Shown here one piece after another: positions 22,839 to 33,788 of a stretch of 64,000 nt of DNA. The first letter of the stretch is position 1. Each line of letters begins with the position of its first letter. The notes under the pieces are model-generated. The model worked only from the letters and a program-made list of their open reading frames with translations, was not told the origin of the DNA and ran no database searches. The DNA comes from Gnetum montanum (taxonomy: Eukaryota; Streptophyta; Gnetopsida; Gnetales; Gnetaceae). The stretch covers positions 856,689-920,688 of the forward strand of contig MNCI01009519.1 in assembly GCA_015680685.1 (NCBI GenBank). The letters are read 5' to 3'. A program made the position numbers and the translations under genes.

Positions 22839-23539
22839 GGATTTTGGCCATGATTTGGGATGAAAATTGGTTGTAAATGACTAACAAATTGGATACAAAT
22901 TGCTATCACATTTAGGGGGAGTAGGTGAGATCCAGCTCCTTGCATCTACATTGGATGACCCCTCCACACTGAGGGAAGAGTATCAACACTAAGGAAGATG
23001 AGAGATCAACGTTGGGGGTGAAGGTCAAACCCCTCCATGTTGAGTTACCCTCCCTCCACACTAGGGGTAGGTGAGATCCATCCCCCTACACTCCTCCATG
23101 GTAGCTTTCATGTCTCCTAGCTAGCTTACCCTCCTTGCAAGAGTTTATTAGTGTAGAAAAGTGTATACCCCTCATAAAATGCATCAAAGTACCATTTCTA
23201 ACTCCCCCTTAGCCCAAATATAGACACTACGTGACTCCTTTCACTCGAAGAATAAGACTTTGACCACTTATAAGGCATTTTTCAGCCTCAAAAGTATGAA
23301 ATATGTGAGATTTCCTCTTGTGGGTTACAATCTTCACATTTACAATGAAGTTTTGCCTCGTGTTTCATGGGAATGGGGTTAAAAAGGTTACAACATGCAA
23401 ATTTGGTGATCTTTCAATGATCACCTTAGTGATTGATATCAAAAAATTCTTGGCCTAATAAGATTCTCCAAATGGATTAACCTATTGAGTGTTCATCAAA
23501 AGGGGCTTTCATAAAATACTAAGATGATAAATCTACATG

Positions 23540-23753
23540 GGAGGAGTGGATAATATAATATCCTACCCATAATATCTAGAAATTTATGCATTAGAAAATA
23601 TTATTAGAGCTATAGTAAACTAAATATCTTGTCTCTTGATTTTATATCAACTTATCTTATTTTGGTGTCATGTCTCTAATTGATGTACTTTATTAAACAT
23701 TAATGCTACTAAGAGATTTTCATCTAACAAGTTTAGGTTCACTAGGACTTCCT
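23540..23753 (-). mobile_element. Ty3/gypsy element G, left fragment
   Basis: The DNA aligns with A2 around 38515-38705, the region 3' of the integrase core (shared text AATATAA-TCCT-CCCA and TTTTCATCTA-CAAGTT). It stops where F begins, and the next part of the same alignment resumes after F at about 28950. No open frame remains. Confidence 0.65.
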
Positions 23754-24010
23754 TAAGAAATCTAAATCTAAAGGGCCCTAGATCTACTATTTATGCTAAA
23801 CAGAAATTAAAGAACTTTGTTAGAACAAAAAACACACTTACAATTTGTTAATCTAGAATCTATATTTTTATGAATATGTGCTGCTACAATTATATAGACT
23901 TGGATCCTTCCAAGAGTGGATTTGAAGAGATAAGCATGAGTCTCTAAAATCATGGGAATGATCCTTATCATCTTATGTATGGATGAGATAATCATGGGCA
24001 TGGATAAGCA
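23754..24010 (-). repeat. 3' LTR of F (partial)
   Basis: Nearly identical to 28599-28856. It starts TAAGAAATC where the right copy has TGAGAAATC. The copy ends at the N at 24011. Confidence 0.85.
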
Positions 24011-24011
24011 N

Positions 24012-24720
24012 GTTGCATAATGTTCCATGTTGAGGATGTTGTCTTGGATCAAGCTTCTGAGATGGTGATGCTTGGTATGAATGTGCTTGGTACGCCCATG
24101 CTGAACTGGACTATGAGCCATTACAATAGCACTTGTGCTGTCACTGTATAAGCAAATGGGAGGATCAAGTGTAAATCCCATTTCAGTGAAAATAGAGTGC
24201 ATCCACATGGCCTGAGAAATAACACTTGATGCGTCTATGTATTATGCTTTAGCTGTTGAGAGTGCGACTGAAGACTGCTTCTTTGATCCCCAAGAGATGA
24301 GCAATGGACTAAAGAAGAGACAAAAACTAGAAGTTGACTTTCAATCATCAAGGTTGCCTCCCTAGTATACATTAGTGTATCCCCATACCTTGAAGTTTGT
24401 ATATTGATGGAATGTGATTCCAAAATCTGTTGTAGTTCTCAGGTAACGCAGAACTTGTTTTGTAGCTTTCCAATGTGATTCATGTGGATCTTGCATGAAC
24501 CAAGAAAGGTAATTGACAACATATTGAATATCTAGATGAGTATTGAAGAGATACAATAAACCACCAACTAGGGATCTATATAGTAATGGATTGACTAAAG
24601 GAGATTTATCATTCTTGGTAAGTTTTATACCAAGGGAGAGTGATGTGTCTAAGGGATTACTATTAATCATGCCAAATTTCTCAAGTAAGGATTGGGTAAA
24701 TTTCATTTGGCATATGGAAA
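24012..24720 (-). pseudogene. RNase H and RT C-terminus of F
   Basis: Copia RT connection and RNase H. The frame at 24362-24706 has FGMINSNPLDTSL, YRSLVGGLLYL, DIQYVVNYLSWFMQ and VLRYLRTTTDFGI. The part at 24235-24361 is in a shifted frame. The last stretch has LYSDSTSAIVMAHSPVQHGR and TKHIHTKHHHLRSLI, the conserved end of copia RNase H with its catalytic Asp. The usual AEAEY box is lost in the shifted part. The N at 24011 follows. Confidence 0.8.
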
Positions 24721-24733
24721 TGGATTTTATTCT

Positions 24734-25480
24734 CTAGATTACTTGAAAACCAAAAACATATGACATTTTCCCTAGATTAGACATTTCAAACTCATTTTGC
24801 ATAGCATTAAGAAAATCATTTCCTAATGTAATTGTAGATGAAAAATAAATTAAATCATCTACATATAGATAGACAAAAATAAAATCATCTCCAGATACCT
24901 TTTTGTAAATTGTAGTTTGGGACTGAAGATGGATGAACCCCTCTTGGATGATAAATGAATGAATACATGCATACCATGCACGTGAAGCTTGCTTGAGCCC
25001 ATACAAAGCTTTACAAAGCTTATACACATGATCTTATTTTCCTTCATTAACAAAACCTGTGGGTTTTTCCACATAGACTTCTTCATTCATAATGCCATTA
25101 AGGAATGTATATGCCACATCCAGTTGATATACCACATAGCCATCTTTTGCAGCAATAGCTAGAAATATTTTCATAGATTCCATTCGTGAAATGGGAGCAA
25201 AGTTGTCATCAAAGTCTCTACCTTGCTGTTGGAGATAGCCCTTGGAAACTAGGTGAGCTTTGAATTTGTCTAGTTTACCATATTGATTTCTCTTGAGTTT
25301 GAATATCCATTTTAAGCTGATGACAGGCTTTCCAGATTGACAAGGAACTAGACTCCAAGTGTTGTTTTTATTGATTTTCTGTAGCTCACATTTCCATTGT
25401 TGTAATTCAATGATCATCCAACGAAGCTTCAACGATGGTGGATGGTTCTGCCAAACCATCAAACCTTCCCCGCCCCCCAC
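24734..25480 (-). pseudogene. Reverse transcriptase of F
   Basis: Two adjacent frames. The first (25034-25480) has WSLVPCQSGKPVISLKWIFK, VSKGYLQQQGRDFDDNFAP and QLDVAYTFLNG with the first catalytic Asp. The second (24734-25027) has CKALYGLKQASRAWY and the catalytic box YLYVDDLI (YVDD at 24854-24865). One stop near 25030 separates them. The domain order and YVDD are diagnostic of Ty1/copia. This is the most complete RT in the window. Confidence 0.9.
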
Positions 25481-26271
25481 CCCCCCACCCCCATCAACAT
25501 AAGAAGTGCATAGAAGTCATGACCCACATTGGAGAAGAGAGAAGTGGTAGCATCTACATCACCCTGGGTTGGCTAGATGTGGTGCTAGTGAAAATGACTA
25601 CGGGTTAGGCAGCGATGAAAATTCAGATCCAACATTTAGGTGGCTAGGTGAGAGAGAGCCACCTAGAAGGAAGAAAGAGATTGCTGGGAAGGAGTCATGG
25701 TTGTTCTAGAGGGAAGGACTTAGGAGGGCACAGCTACTGACCAGATTGGGGAGTTTCTACAGAAAATGAAGTAGAAATAGGAAGGAAAATATATGTAGAT
25801 GTCAACGCAAAATCATGTGGAGTAAGAGGCCCATAGGAAGTAGCATTGGATAGAATGGTGGATGGAAGGAAGTTCAAAAGAGATGGATTGTGTGCTAGCA
25901 GATGCAAGAAATATGGATTGGATGCTGCCAGAATAACAGAAGTGGCAGCTAGAGGGAATGATGACTCAGGAACCAAAACATGTGGAGCTAGGGCACAAAA
26001 ATTGATTCCTGGCCATTGTTGCATGGAATGGAGGGAGAACTGGTGAGGAAGGAGAGGTGTAAGTGTGTGGGAAATAGGTGAGGTAGACCCTATAGAAATG
26101 GGGGGCCATTGGGGCCTAGGAGTCACATAGTTCTTGTGGTGTCTGTGATTCTAGGAAGGACGTCCCTGTCTAGTAGAAGAGTCCCAAGACATGTGCCAGC
26201 CTGGCATCAGTGGAGAGGATTTGGTGTTGGAAAGAGACTAGTTTGGAGAGTGCTCAAAAAATGTGCCAATG
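25481..26271 (-). other. F linker between integrase and RT, with a G-rich tract
   Basis: Corresponds to the variable C-terminal integrase tail of copia polyproteins. One frame (25734-26126) is Pro/Ser/His-rich (RPQWPPISIG; LTPLLPHQFSL), as is usual there. At 25468-25495 the minus strand has four G-runs in 28 bp. No other function is visible. Confidence 0.6.
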
Positions 26272-27069
26272 CTAGGGCCTACACAAAACATTTTTGTTGC
26301 TGAAAAAACAAATTGTGGTCAATGCAGTCTTGTTCCAAAAAATTGACGTCATGGGAATCAATAACCTTGTGATTTTTTTATCATAGCACCTATAAGATTT
26401 ATATGTGGGAGAATATCCAATGAAAATACAAGGCATAGCTTTGCCATCTAATTTTTGTCTATTTTGGGTAGGGATGTGCACATAGTAGGGTGAACCAAAT
26501 ATTTTCAAATGTGAAATATTAGGTGTATAACCATGCCAAAATTCATAAGGTGTTTTATTGTGAATTGATCTAGAAGGAACTCTATTTAAAAGATAAATTG
26601 ATGTTGCACAAACTTCTACCCAAAACATATCTGCTAAGTTTGATAGTTACAGTAAACACCTGGTCATTTCAACCATGGTTCTATTTTTCCTTTCAGCTAC
26701 TCGATTTTGTTGGGGTGTATAGGATGTGGTAGTTTGATGAATAATTCCAGAATTCCCAAATTCTTAGGACTAAAATTCACCACCACGATCTGTTTGGATT
26801 TGCTTGATTGTATTGCCACTTTGATTTTCTACTACCATCTTGAATTCTCTAAACAATCCCAATGTTTGATCTTTTAATTTCATAAAATAACCCCAAGAAA
26901 ATCTGGAAAAATCATCCACGATGATTAACATATAGCAATTTTTTCCTAGGCTCAATGCTTGCATGGGACCGCATAAATCCATATGAACTAGATCTAATTT
27001 TTCTTGAGATCTATGTTCTTTCCTAGGAAATGGAAATCTTGTGATTTTCCTAGTTGACATATGCCACAA
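26272..27069 (-). pseudogene. Integrase core of F
   Basis: DDE integrase. The first catalytic Asp is in LDLVHMDLCGPMQ, the second in IKQIQTDRGGEF, and the Glu in QQNRVAERKNRT (about 26690-26720). Downstream are SIYLLNRVPSRSI and the conserved TPYEFWHGYTPNISHLKIFG. Stops after GGEF (TAG near 26767) and at about 26645 break the frame. Confidence 0.85.
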
Positions 27070-27122
27070 TCATGACTATTGGGCAAAGAAATTTTTGGCA
27101 TACCTCTAATGAGTCCTTCTTT

Positions 27123-27353
27123 CTACATGCAGTCCATTGAGCCAAAGTTGACATGTCCTAATTGAGCATGCCACAACCATGCAACATCGTTAGTGAAAAT
27201 GAGGCATTGAACATCCTTTTTTATCTGCAACTTATACATTTGATTTTTGCTAATAGGGATAATGGCAATACCCTTATCATCATCAACCTCAAAGATTTTA
27301 CAAACATTCTTTTCAAATGAAAAACAATACCCATTGCAACATAATTTTCCCAC
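27123..27353 (-). pseudogene. GAG-pre-integrase (zinc-binding) domain of F
   Basis: Contains VAWLWHAQLGHVNFGSM, the typical copia H-x(n)-H motif. The following Cys pair lies past the stop in the next segment. It follows protease and precedes the DDE core, as expected. Confidence 0.8.
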
Positions 27354-27368
27354 ACTTAATAAATTCTT

Positions 27369-27641
27369 TTAAAGATCTGGAACAAAGTAGATTTGGGAAA
27401 TAACATAGTTGTTACCTTGCGTGGTTGTGAAGGAAAGCGATCCAATCCCATCAATGGTTAACTTCTTCCCATTACCTATGGTGACCTTTCTATCATATGT
27501 TTCCAGAGTGGAGAAGAGTTTCTTGTTCCTAGCCATGTGATTGTTGCACCCACTATCAACATACCACGTGTTGTTGTTGCTAGCACCTGATTCCTTTGTA
27601 GAGATCAGGAGGTGATCTTCCTCCTCTTCAATATAAAACAA
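27369..27641 (-). pseudogene. Aspartic protease of F
   Basis: WYVDSGCNNHM carries the DSG active site typical of copia protease. It is followed by VTIGNGKKLTIDGIGSL and YFVPDL. This region is open across 90 codons. Confidence 0.85.
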
Positions 27642-27679
27642 TTGCTCACCTTTTTGGTGATTCTTGTGGTGATCTTCAT

Positions 27680-28546
27680 CTTCTACAATTTTTGCTTTAC
27701 CTTTATTTTCATGCTTCTTACTAGACCAACATTCATGAGTATTGTGAGTGTTGGTACAACAAAAATCACAATGCTTACCTTCATTTGATTAATTTGATCT
27801 TTCACAACCATGACCTCCATATTTTCTGTGACCGTGCCCATGTCCTCTAAATGAGGATCCACTTGAGGATCTTTGATTTTCATTGAATGATCTCTGGAAT
27901 TATGCTTGAAATGCATTTGCTATTGATTAGTAATTCTTTGCTTCTGTGTCTTCAAGCTTCCTACAAGCTCAACCATGGTCATCTTATCGATATCTCTTGC
28001 TTCTTCAATAGCCACAATGATGGGATCATATCATCGGGTTACACTTCAAAGGATCTTTTCAACATCATGCCTTTCCTTAAGCATTTCTCCACAAGATTCA
28101 AGTCCATTTCAAACTTTTTGAAATTGGCTAATGTATTGATCAATATTCTCTGAATCTAGCATGTGAAAAGATTCAAAATCTTTCCTTAAAGCTTGTAACT
28201 TAACAACACAAACTTTTAATGATCCCTTGTATGCAATCTCCAATGCATCCCATGTAGCTTTGCTTGTTGGATGCATGACAATTTTGGGAAATATTGTCAA
28301 ATCTAACACAAATTGAATGATGAATAATGCATTTGCATCTTTCTTACGAAGCTTCTTGATTTCATTCTTTTCATCTTCTGTTAGGGCTTCAAATGTTTCT
28401 TGATTAGCATCTTGAAATCCACGTTCAAAAATATCCCATAGATCTTGTGAGATCATAAATGTCTTCATCTTGATTGCCCAATATTCATAATTTTCTCCAT
28501 TGAATATAGGAATTTGGAGAGGCACAGATCCATTATTTTGGGCCAT
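27680..28546 (-). pseudogene. Gag of F
   Basis: N-terminal 145 codons open from the ATG at 28546 (MAQNNGSVPLQIPIFNGENY, then YWAIKMKTFM, KATWDALEIAYKGS), a UBN2-type copia Gag. A frameshift or stop near 28109 and another near 27916 follow. A complete zinc knuckle C-x2-C-x4-H-x4-C (CDFCCTNTHNTHEC) lies near 27735-27776. The start is 53 bp inside the LTR, just after the primer site. Confidence 0.85.
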
Positions 28547-28580
28547 TCTGAAGAGATTTGTTGTTAAGAATCTGAGTTAA

Positions 28581-28596
28581 CCAAGCTCTAATACCA
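28581..28596 (-). other. Primer binding site of F, initiator tRNA-Met type
   Basis: Minus strand TGGTATTAGAGCTTGG lies two bases inside the right LTR and has one transition from the usual TGGTATCAGAGC. Confidence 0.85.
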
Positions 28597-28598
28597 AA

Positions 28599-28942
28599 TG
28601 AGAAATCTGAATCTAAAGGGCCCTGGATCTACTATCTATGCTAAACAAAAGTTAAAGAACTTTTTTAGAATAAAAAACACACTTACAATTTGTTAATCTA
28701 GAATCTATATTTTTATGAATATGTGCTGCTACAATTATATAGACTTGGATCCTTCCAAGAGTGGATTTGAAGAGATAAGCATGAGTCTCTAAAATCATGG
28801 GAATGATCCTTATCATCTTATGTATGGATGAGATAATCATGGGTATGGATAAGCATGGATATGGATAACCATGGACAATTAGGATCTCGTCTTATTTAGA
28901 ATAAATAAAAGGATGAGATCAATCTCTTAATAATGTGGAACA
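28599..28942 (-). repeat. 5' LTR of F
   Basis: The first ~258 bp match the left LTR. The outer border is placed at AATGTGGAACA because G-type sequence starts right after. The exact end is uncertain, since the left copy is cut by the N. Confidence 0.6.
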
Positions 28943-31490
28943 TCTCTTAATATTTATGTCTAGGTTATAGGGTATTGTAAGTATATGCAGCTTAACCTAA
29001 ATTGGCAAGGTAGATAATTTACCACACACTAATTCATATGGTAAATACCCTAAAGGAAGTTTCTATGTTAATCACTAAATCCATATAACATCATTTAGCT
29101 TGGTCTTCCAATCCTTCCTATATCAACTAACTATCCATGTAATAATTTATCTAAGCTCTCTCATTCTTAAAAAAGCTTGTCCATTTACTTAGGGATGGTA
29201 CAATGTGATTAGTTTGTGTTCAACCCCAAGATGATGCATCAGTTTCTTAAATGTTAAATGTCTCTCCTATAAAATGCATTTTGTTATATGAAATCAATGT
29301 TCTTAGTACTCCAAATCTATTCACCACATGTTGCTAGAAGAATTTTGCAGCTGTTGTTGATGTACAATGTTAACTATAGCATCTTCTACCCACTTCATAC
29401 AATAATCAACTACTATAAATATATATGAATGTACATTTAACATAGTCATGATGGAACCCATAACATAGTAATGATTCTAATGATTGTATCCATTGTTGTC
29501 ATCCTTCATATCTAGCTACCTCTTCATCTCTTTAGCATCTATCATATGATTGTGAAAATTGGTATGCATTTCTAAAGATGGTAGGTCTAAATTACCTAAC
29601 CATAAGAAGTTTTATGGTTGTGTGCTTTCCTTCATAGTGGTTCCCACATGGTCTATCATCTAAATTCTGCAATATCCTTTGTTGATTTTCTTCAAAAACA
29701 TACCATCAAATTAGACCACTAACACAAATTTTATAAATATTATCTTTAATTTCAACAAAGTGTTTATCCTGATGAAAAAATTATTCCTTCTTTTTTTTAT
29801 CCCATTTAGTAGAGATTTCCTAAGTACCAAGATAGGTTAAATAATCTATTATCTAGGATTTCTTTACTATAGGATCTACAATCCTTAGTACCATTATGAA
29901 TAGTAGTTCATATAGAAATTGATCAAACAAAGGTTCTTCATCATCTTATTTTTTCCATTTAATTAAGATAAATGATCTGCTACTACATTCTTAGTCTCTT
30001 TACAATCAATCATAGTAATAACATATTCCTATGAGATTACAAGCCATTGTATGATACAAGGGCTTACTACAAGCTTGTTCATTAAAAAATCATATGGTGT
30101 TTTAATCAATATGGATATAAATAGGATAGATAAGCATGTAATGTTGTAAATTTTCCAATGCATACACCACTACAATTAATTCCTTTTTATGGTTGTGTAG
30201 TTGAGTTGTTCTCCTCCTATTCTTTGTCTTGCATTGTGAATATTATATGAACTTTTCTAATGATATAGATATGCAAGCAAAACATCCAATGCATAATTGG
30301 ATGCATCTATTATTATATAGAAATGACTAGTTTAATCTAGAGCTTATAGAACTAGAGTATCTACCAATTTCTACTTTAAGATTTGAAATGTTTTTTTATA
30401 CTCATCTAATCAAAGAAATAGTGCATATTTCTTAGTCAGTTTTACCAATAATTTTACAATATTTAAGAAGTACATAATAAATATTAGATAGTACCTAGTG
30501 TTACCAACAAATGATCAAATATCATTGACTATTTATGATATCTAGGTAATGTCCTATATGAATCTTATTTTTTAAAAATCCATCTTAATTCTTTTTTCTA
30601 TAATATCCTATCCTAAAATGATACCTTCCAATTGAGCTTTAAATTTATTTTAATACATCATTTTAGTGCTTACTCTAAATGATCCAAGACATTTTTGAAG
30701 TTAGAACTATATCTGGAGAAGTTGTCCATAAAGACTTCGATTCCATTACCAATCTATTTCTTAAATATGTTGAGAACTAATCTTTGGAATGTCATAAGAG
30801 CATTATAAAGACCAAATGATATTTGGCTATATGCATATGTCCCCCAAGAACTCATAAAGGTGTTCGTTTTCTAGTCTTTTGATGTTATGTGAATCTGATT
30901 TTACGACTATACCCATCTAGAAAACTATAGTACTTATGCTTCATAGTAGGATTTGGAATTTGATCTACAAATAACAATGGGAAGTTGTCTTTAAAAATAG
31001 CCATATTTAATAGTCTGAATATACAAATCCATCACTCTTCATCTTTCTTTAGAAAAATAACCAATGGACATATCCATCCATTATCTACAATTGGGCAAAT
31101 GAATCCATCTTTTAGCAACTTCTTAAGCTATTTCTTAACTACTTCTTTCAAATTTAAACTTAGTATTCATTAGGGTTGATGACATGGTTTGACTACAAGA
31201 TCTATTTAAATTTTATGTTAATAAATGCATGGATTTATTTTTATAATTTCATCTTATGATCACACAAAGGTTTTTGATCATTTATTTACTACCTAAAGCA
31301 ATTTCTAGTTTTTTTATTAACTAAGATTGCATTGATAATTACTAGGTTTCCATTATTTAGGAACATAGTTTCTAGCAATTCTAATAATATCTTCAATTTT
31401 ATAGATATTGATAGATCCCTATTTTGGTATGTCAAACCTTGTAAAATGGAGATCATCTATGCTTATGTGTATTATTTTGTATTTTAAGGA
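28943..31490 (-). pseudogene. Ty3/gypsy element G, pol remnant
   Basis: DNA alignable to A2 38780-41340 in the same orientation: integrase (around 29000-29500), RNase H (around 29900-30600), RT (30600-31200) and the start of the protease-RT linker. RT signatures survive in pieces: YYSFLDGYS near 30910 and VFMDNFSRY near 30730, where the usual FMDD/FVDD has become FMDN. The frame is lost everywhere. G is older than A2 judging by the far denser differences. It ends where the C LTR begins. Confidence 0.75.
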
Positions 31491-32604
31491 TGTTAATCAT
31501 GCATAGAAGAAGCATGAATGGATATTGAGTCAAGTAAAAAATTTTCCCATGGATCAAAAGATGTCTATAAGAAATTTGATAAAGGAATGTAGACATCTAT
31601 CCATCTAGCAAGACATCTACTCTACTAAGTAGATGTCTTTCTTAAATGCGAGGGTAGTTAAATAGTACATGTCTACACCAATAAGAAAACATCTATCCCA
31701 CATAATAGACATCTACATTTCAATGTAGACGTTCTTTTTAAAAGTAAGCAGCTAACTAGTAAGATGTCTACTTTCCCAAGAAGACATGTTTCTTGAATGC
31801 CTTGCATCTTGAACATAGACATATTTACCACTTTAGATAGCATAGATAACCATTGGCTAGTATTGCAATGGTCATTTTTAAAAAATTTCATAAATAAACA
31901 AGGGTTATAAGCCCAAGGAAATTCAAACAGTAGACATAATTAAAATCAAGCTCATTGTGAAACAAAGCTACAATGTGAAATCTCATCTCTATTCTCTAAT
32001 GTATGTTTTAGCATTATTATTCCATGTATCTAATCCAAAGAATCTAAAGTTATTTTACCAATTTTTTTAATTTATTTTTTATTTCCCTTTTACCCCAATG
32101 GGTTGCATGGATCTCTTATGAGAGGTCACACTTGTGTGTTAAGGTTGGACTATGAGTTAATTGTAATGAAGCATTGTGAAAGTTGTGGTACTATTGAAAC
32201 CATATTTTGAAAGAAACACATCCAAAGGTGTACATGATAATATCCTCTAAGGATAAACTATCCAAGTTGGAAAACTACATAGCTTGTGTTGTGCATTTAT
32301 TTCCATTGAATTTCATATTTTATTATTTCTAAGATAAAAATTATTTACTCTTCTTCTCTAAGTTCTTAAAATTTGAGCAGTATAAGAGAGCTAGTACTCC
32401 CATATTAACTATAATAACTTGAAGTAAACAATGAAGGAACCATCATATAACAAGTCACTTTTGTTTGATAGAACTATTTATATTGGAATTCTTAGATGTA
32501 AGACTAATTTAAATCCATGAAGTTTGAAGTTTGACAATCCATCTTGAATGGATATACATCTCTAACCAAAATTGTCATAATTGCTACTAGAAGCACCATT
32601 AAAA
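31491..32604 (+). mobile_element. Ty1/copia element C, left part (LTR, primer site, gag start)
   Basis: The LTR (about 31491-32376) starts TGTTAATCATGC and is a diverged relative of the B LTR, with the same AAGACATCTT motif clusters. A decayed initiator-Met primer site (GTATAAGAGAGC) follows at about 32380. Gag starts at the ATG at 32431 (MKEPSYNKSLLFD). B2 interrupts gag at 32605, and the same gag resumes at 48157. Confidence 0.75.
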
Positions 32605-33788
32605 TGTGGATCATTGAACTTAGGAGGGGGAATGAATAAGTTCCCTTGATTTAAATTCTTTGTACAAAGCACACACACCAAATTTAACATGGTTCCGCAA
32701 CTTGGGTAGTCCACACTCAAAGGGTAGATCACTAGTACCCCTCAGGACTTTGTTGCTCTCAAATGTGGTTTGAAGGGCACCATACCTTCTACAATCTCTA
32801 GGCTCTGCTTTGGAGTGTTGTGATGATGCATCAACCACACAACCTCTCAAGGTCCCAAAAAGCTTAGAATGTGGTTTCCAATCTTCCACAACCTTTAAAA
32901 TATTGAGCTCAGCACCAAAGTGTTGTGGCACTACACAACCACTTAATCCAACAGGATCCCAACAAGCTCAATCAAGATGCCTTCCTGCAAGAAGCACATC
33001 AACCCTACAAGGCAACAAGAGAGAACAACAATTATAAGGGATGATTGTAATTGTTGTTCTTTTCCCAATGAGAAGCAACATTGTTTTTTGATCCTTATAC
33101 TTTGAGTTAAAACACACCTTACAATGGACAAAAGATAATACAATGAGAAGCAACAATGATTACAATGAAAGGAAAATGATTACATGATAAAATGATGTCT
33201 TCTTATAGTTACCATGTTTCCAAATCCATCTTAGAACTTGTACAACAACTAGCTAATGGTAGCTAACAGTCATGGGAGATGTCTTCTTCATGTCTAAGAT
33301 ATCTTTTTGTATTTTCCTTCATTCTAGGAAGACATCTTTGTCTAGGAAAAGACATATTTCTGAAACTAGTCTCTATTTTGGAAAGACATCTTTGCTTGAT
33401 TAAAGGCATCTACTGTTTCTTGAAGATGTCTTTTTCTATGCATCTTTCAATTCTTCCAACACGTCTATTTTTTCTTGACTATTTCTTTCTTCACCTCCCT
33501 TTACATGATGAATTCTTCATTTCTTGTTCATAACCTTGCACTTCCACAAACCTTCAATGATGAAAACTTTTCTTGTGAGTTGTATGATCCTTGTCCATGT
33601 TCTTTGAATTCTCTTTCTTTGAGCTCTCCTTTTGTGAATGAGACCTTAAGACCTTATGGATGACTTTATCCTTTTATCTAATCTTGTGTTTTCTTTATCA
33701 TCTCATCTTGGTCTTGGAACCACAACAACCATACACACCACCTCTGACTCCATTTTACTTGACATTTTAACACACCAAAAGGTCCACA
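32605..33788 (-). repeat. 3' LTR of B2
   Basis: Plus strand starts TGTGGATC and ends GGTCCACA, a terminal inverted repeat. It aligns with 46954-48156 and, reversed, with the B1 LTRs. It carries many GACATCTTT/AGATGTCTT motifs between 33280 and 33470. Confidence 0.9.

Larger units (their letters stand above)
7486..23530 (-). mobile_element. Ty3/gypsy element E with antisense gene (left end interrupted by B1)
   Basis: Read on the minus strand from right to left it has an LTR/leader with TATA box, gag, protease, a block of GCCAATTTTAGG-type repeats, a long gene on the opposite strand, an AT-rich spacer and a ~190-bp tandem array, then B1. Gag, the segment before protease, protease and the antisense gene all align with element D (51460-64000) in the same relative order and orientation, which shows this is one mobile unit. 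RT, RNase H and integrase are not in the window part; they may lie beyond B1. The right border with G is approximate. Confidence 0.7.
20970..23530 (-). repeat. LTR and leader region of E
   Basis: No coding sequence. A minus-strand TATA box lies at 22832-22838. The stretch 22920-23130 has several CTCCACACT / CTCCATG motifs like the landmarks of the 190-bp array, as expected if the U3 carries related repeats. Two similar segments occur at 21300-21370 and 21540-21650 (CACCCATGCTGG / CACTCATGCTAG and GTGGCAAGG), suggesting a ~240-bp duplicated unit. I could not fix the LTR borders or primer site. Confidence 0.5.
23754..28942 (-). mobile_element. Ty1/copia element F
   Basis: Minus-strand copia element with LTR copies at both ends, an initiator-Met primer site, and gag, protease, integrase, RT and RNase H in the copia order. 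It splits element G. At its 3' end (left) the RNase H runs into the LTR at a single N, so ~90 bp of LTR, the polypurine tract and the end of pol are missing or unassembled. The length of about 5.2 kb is otherwise normal for copia. It is the best-preserved copia element here. Confidence 0.85.
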
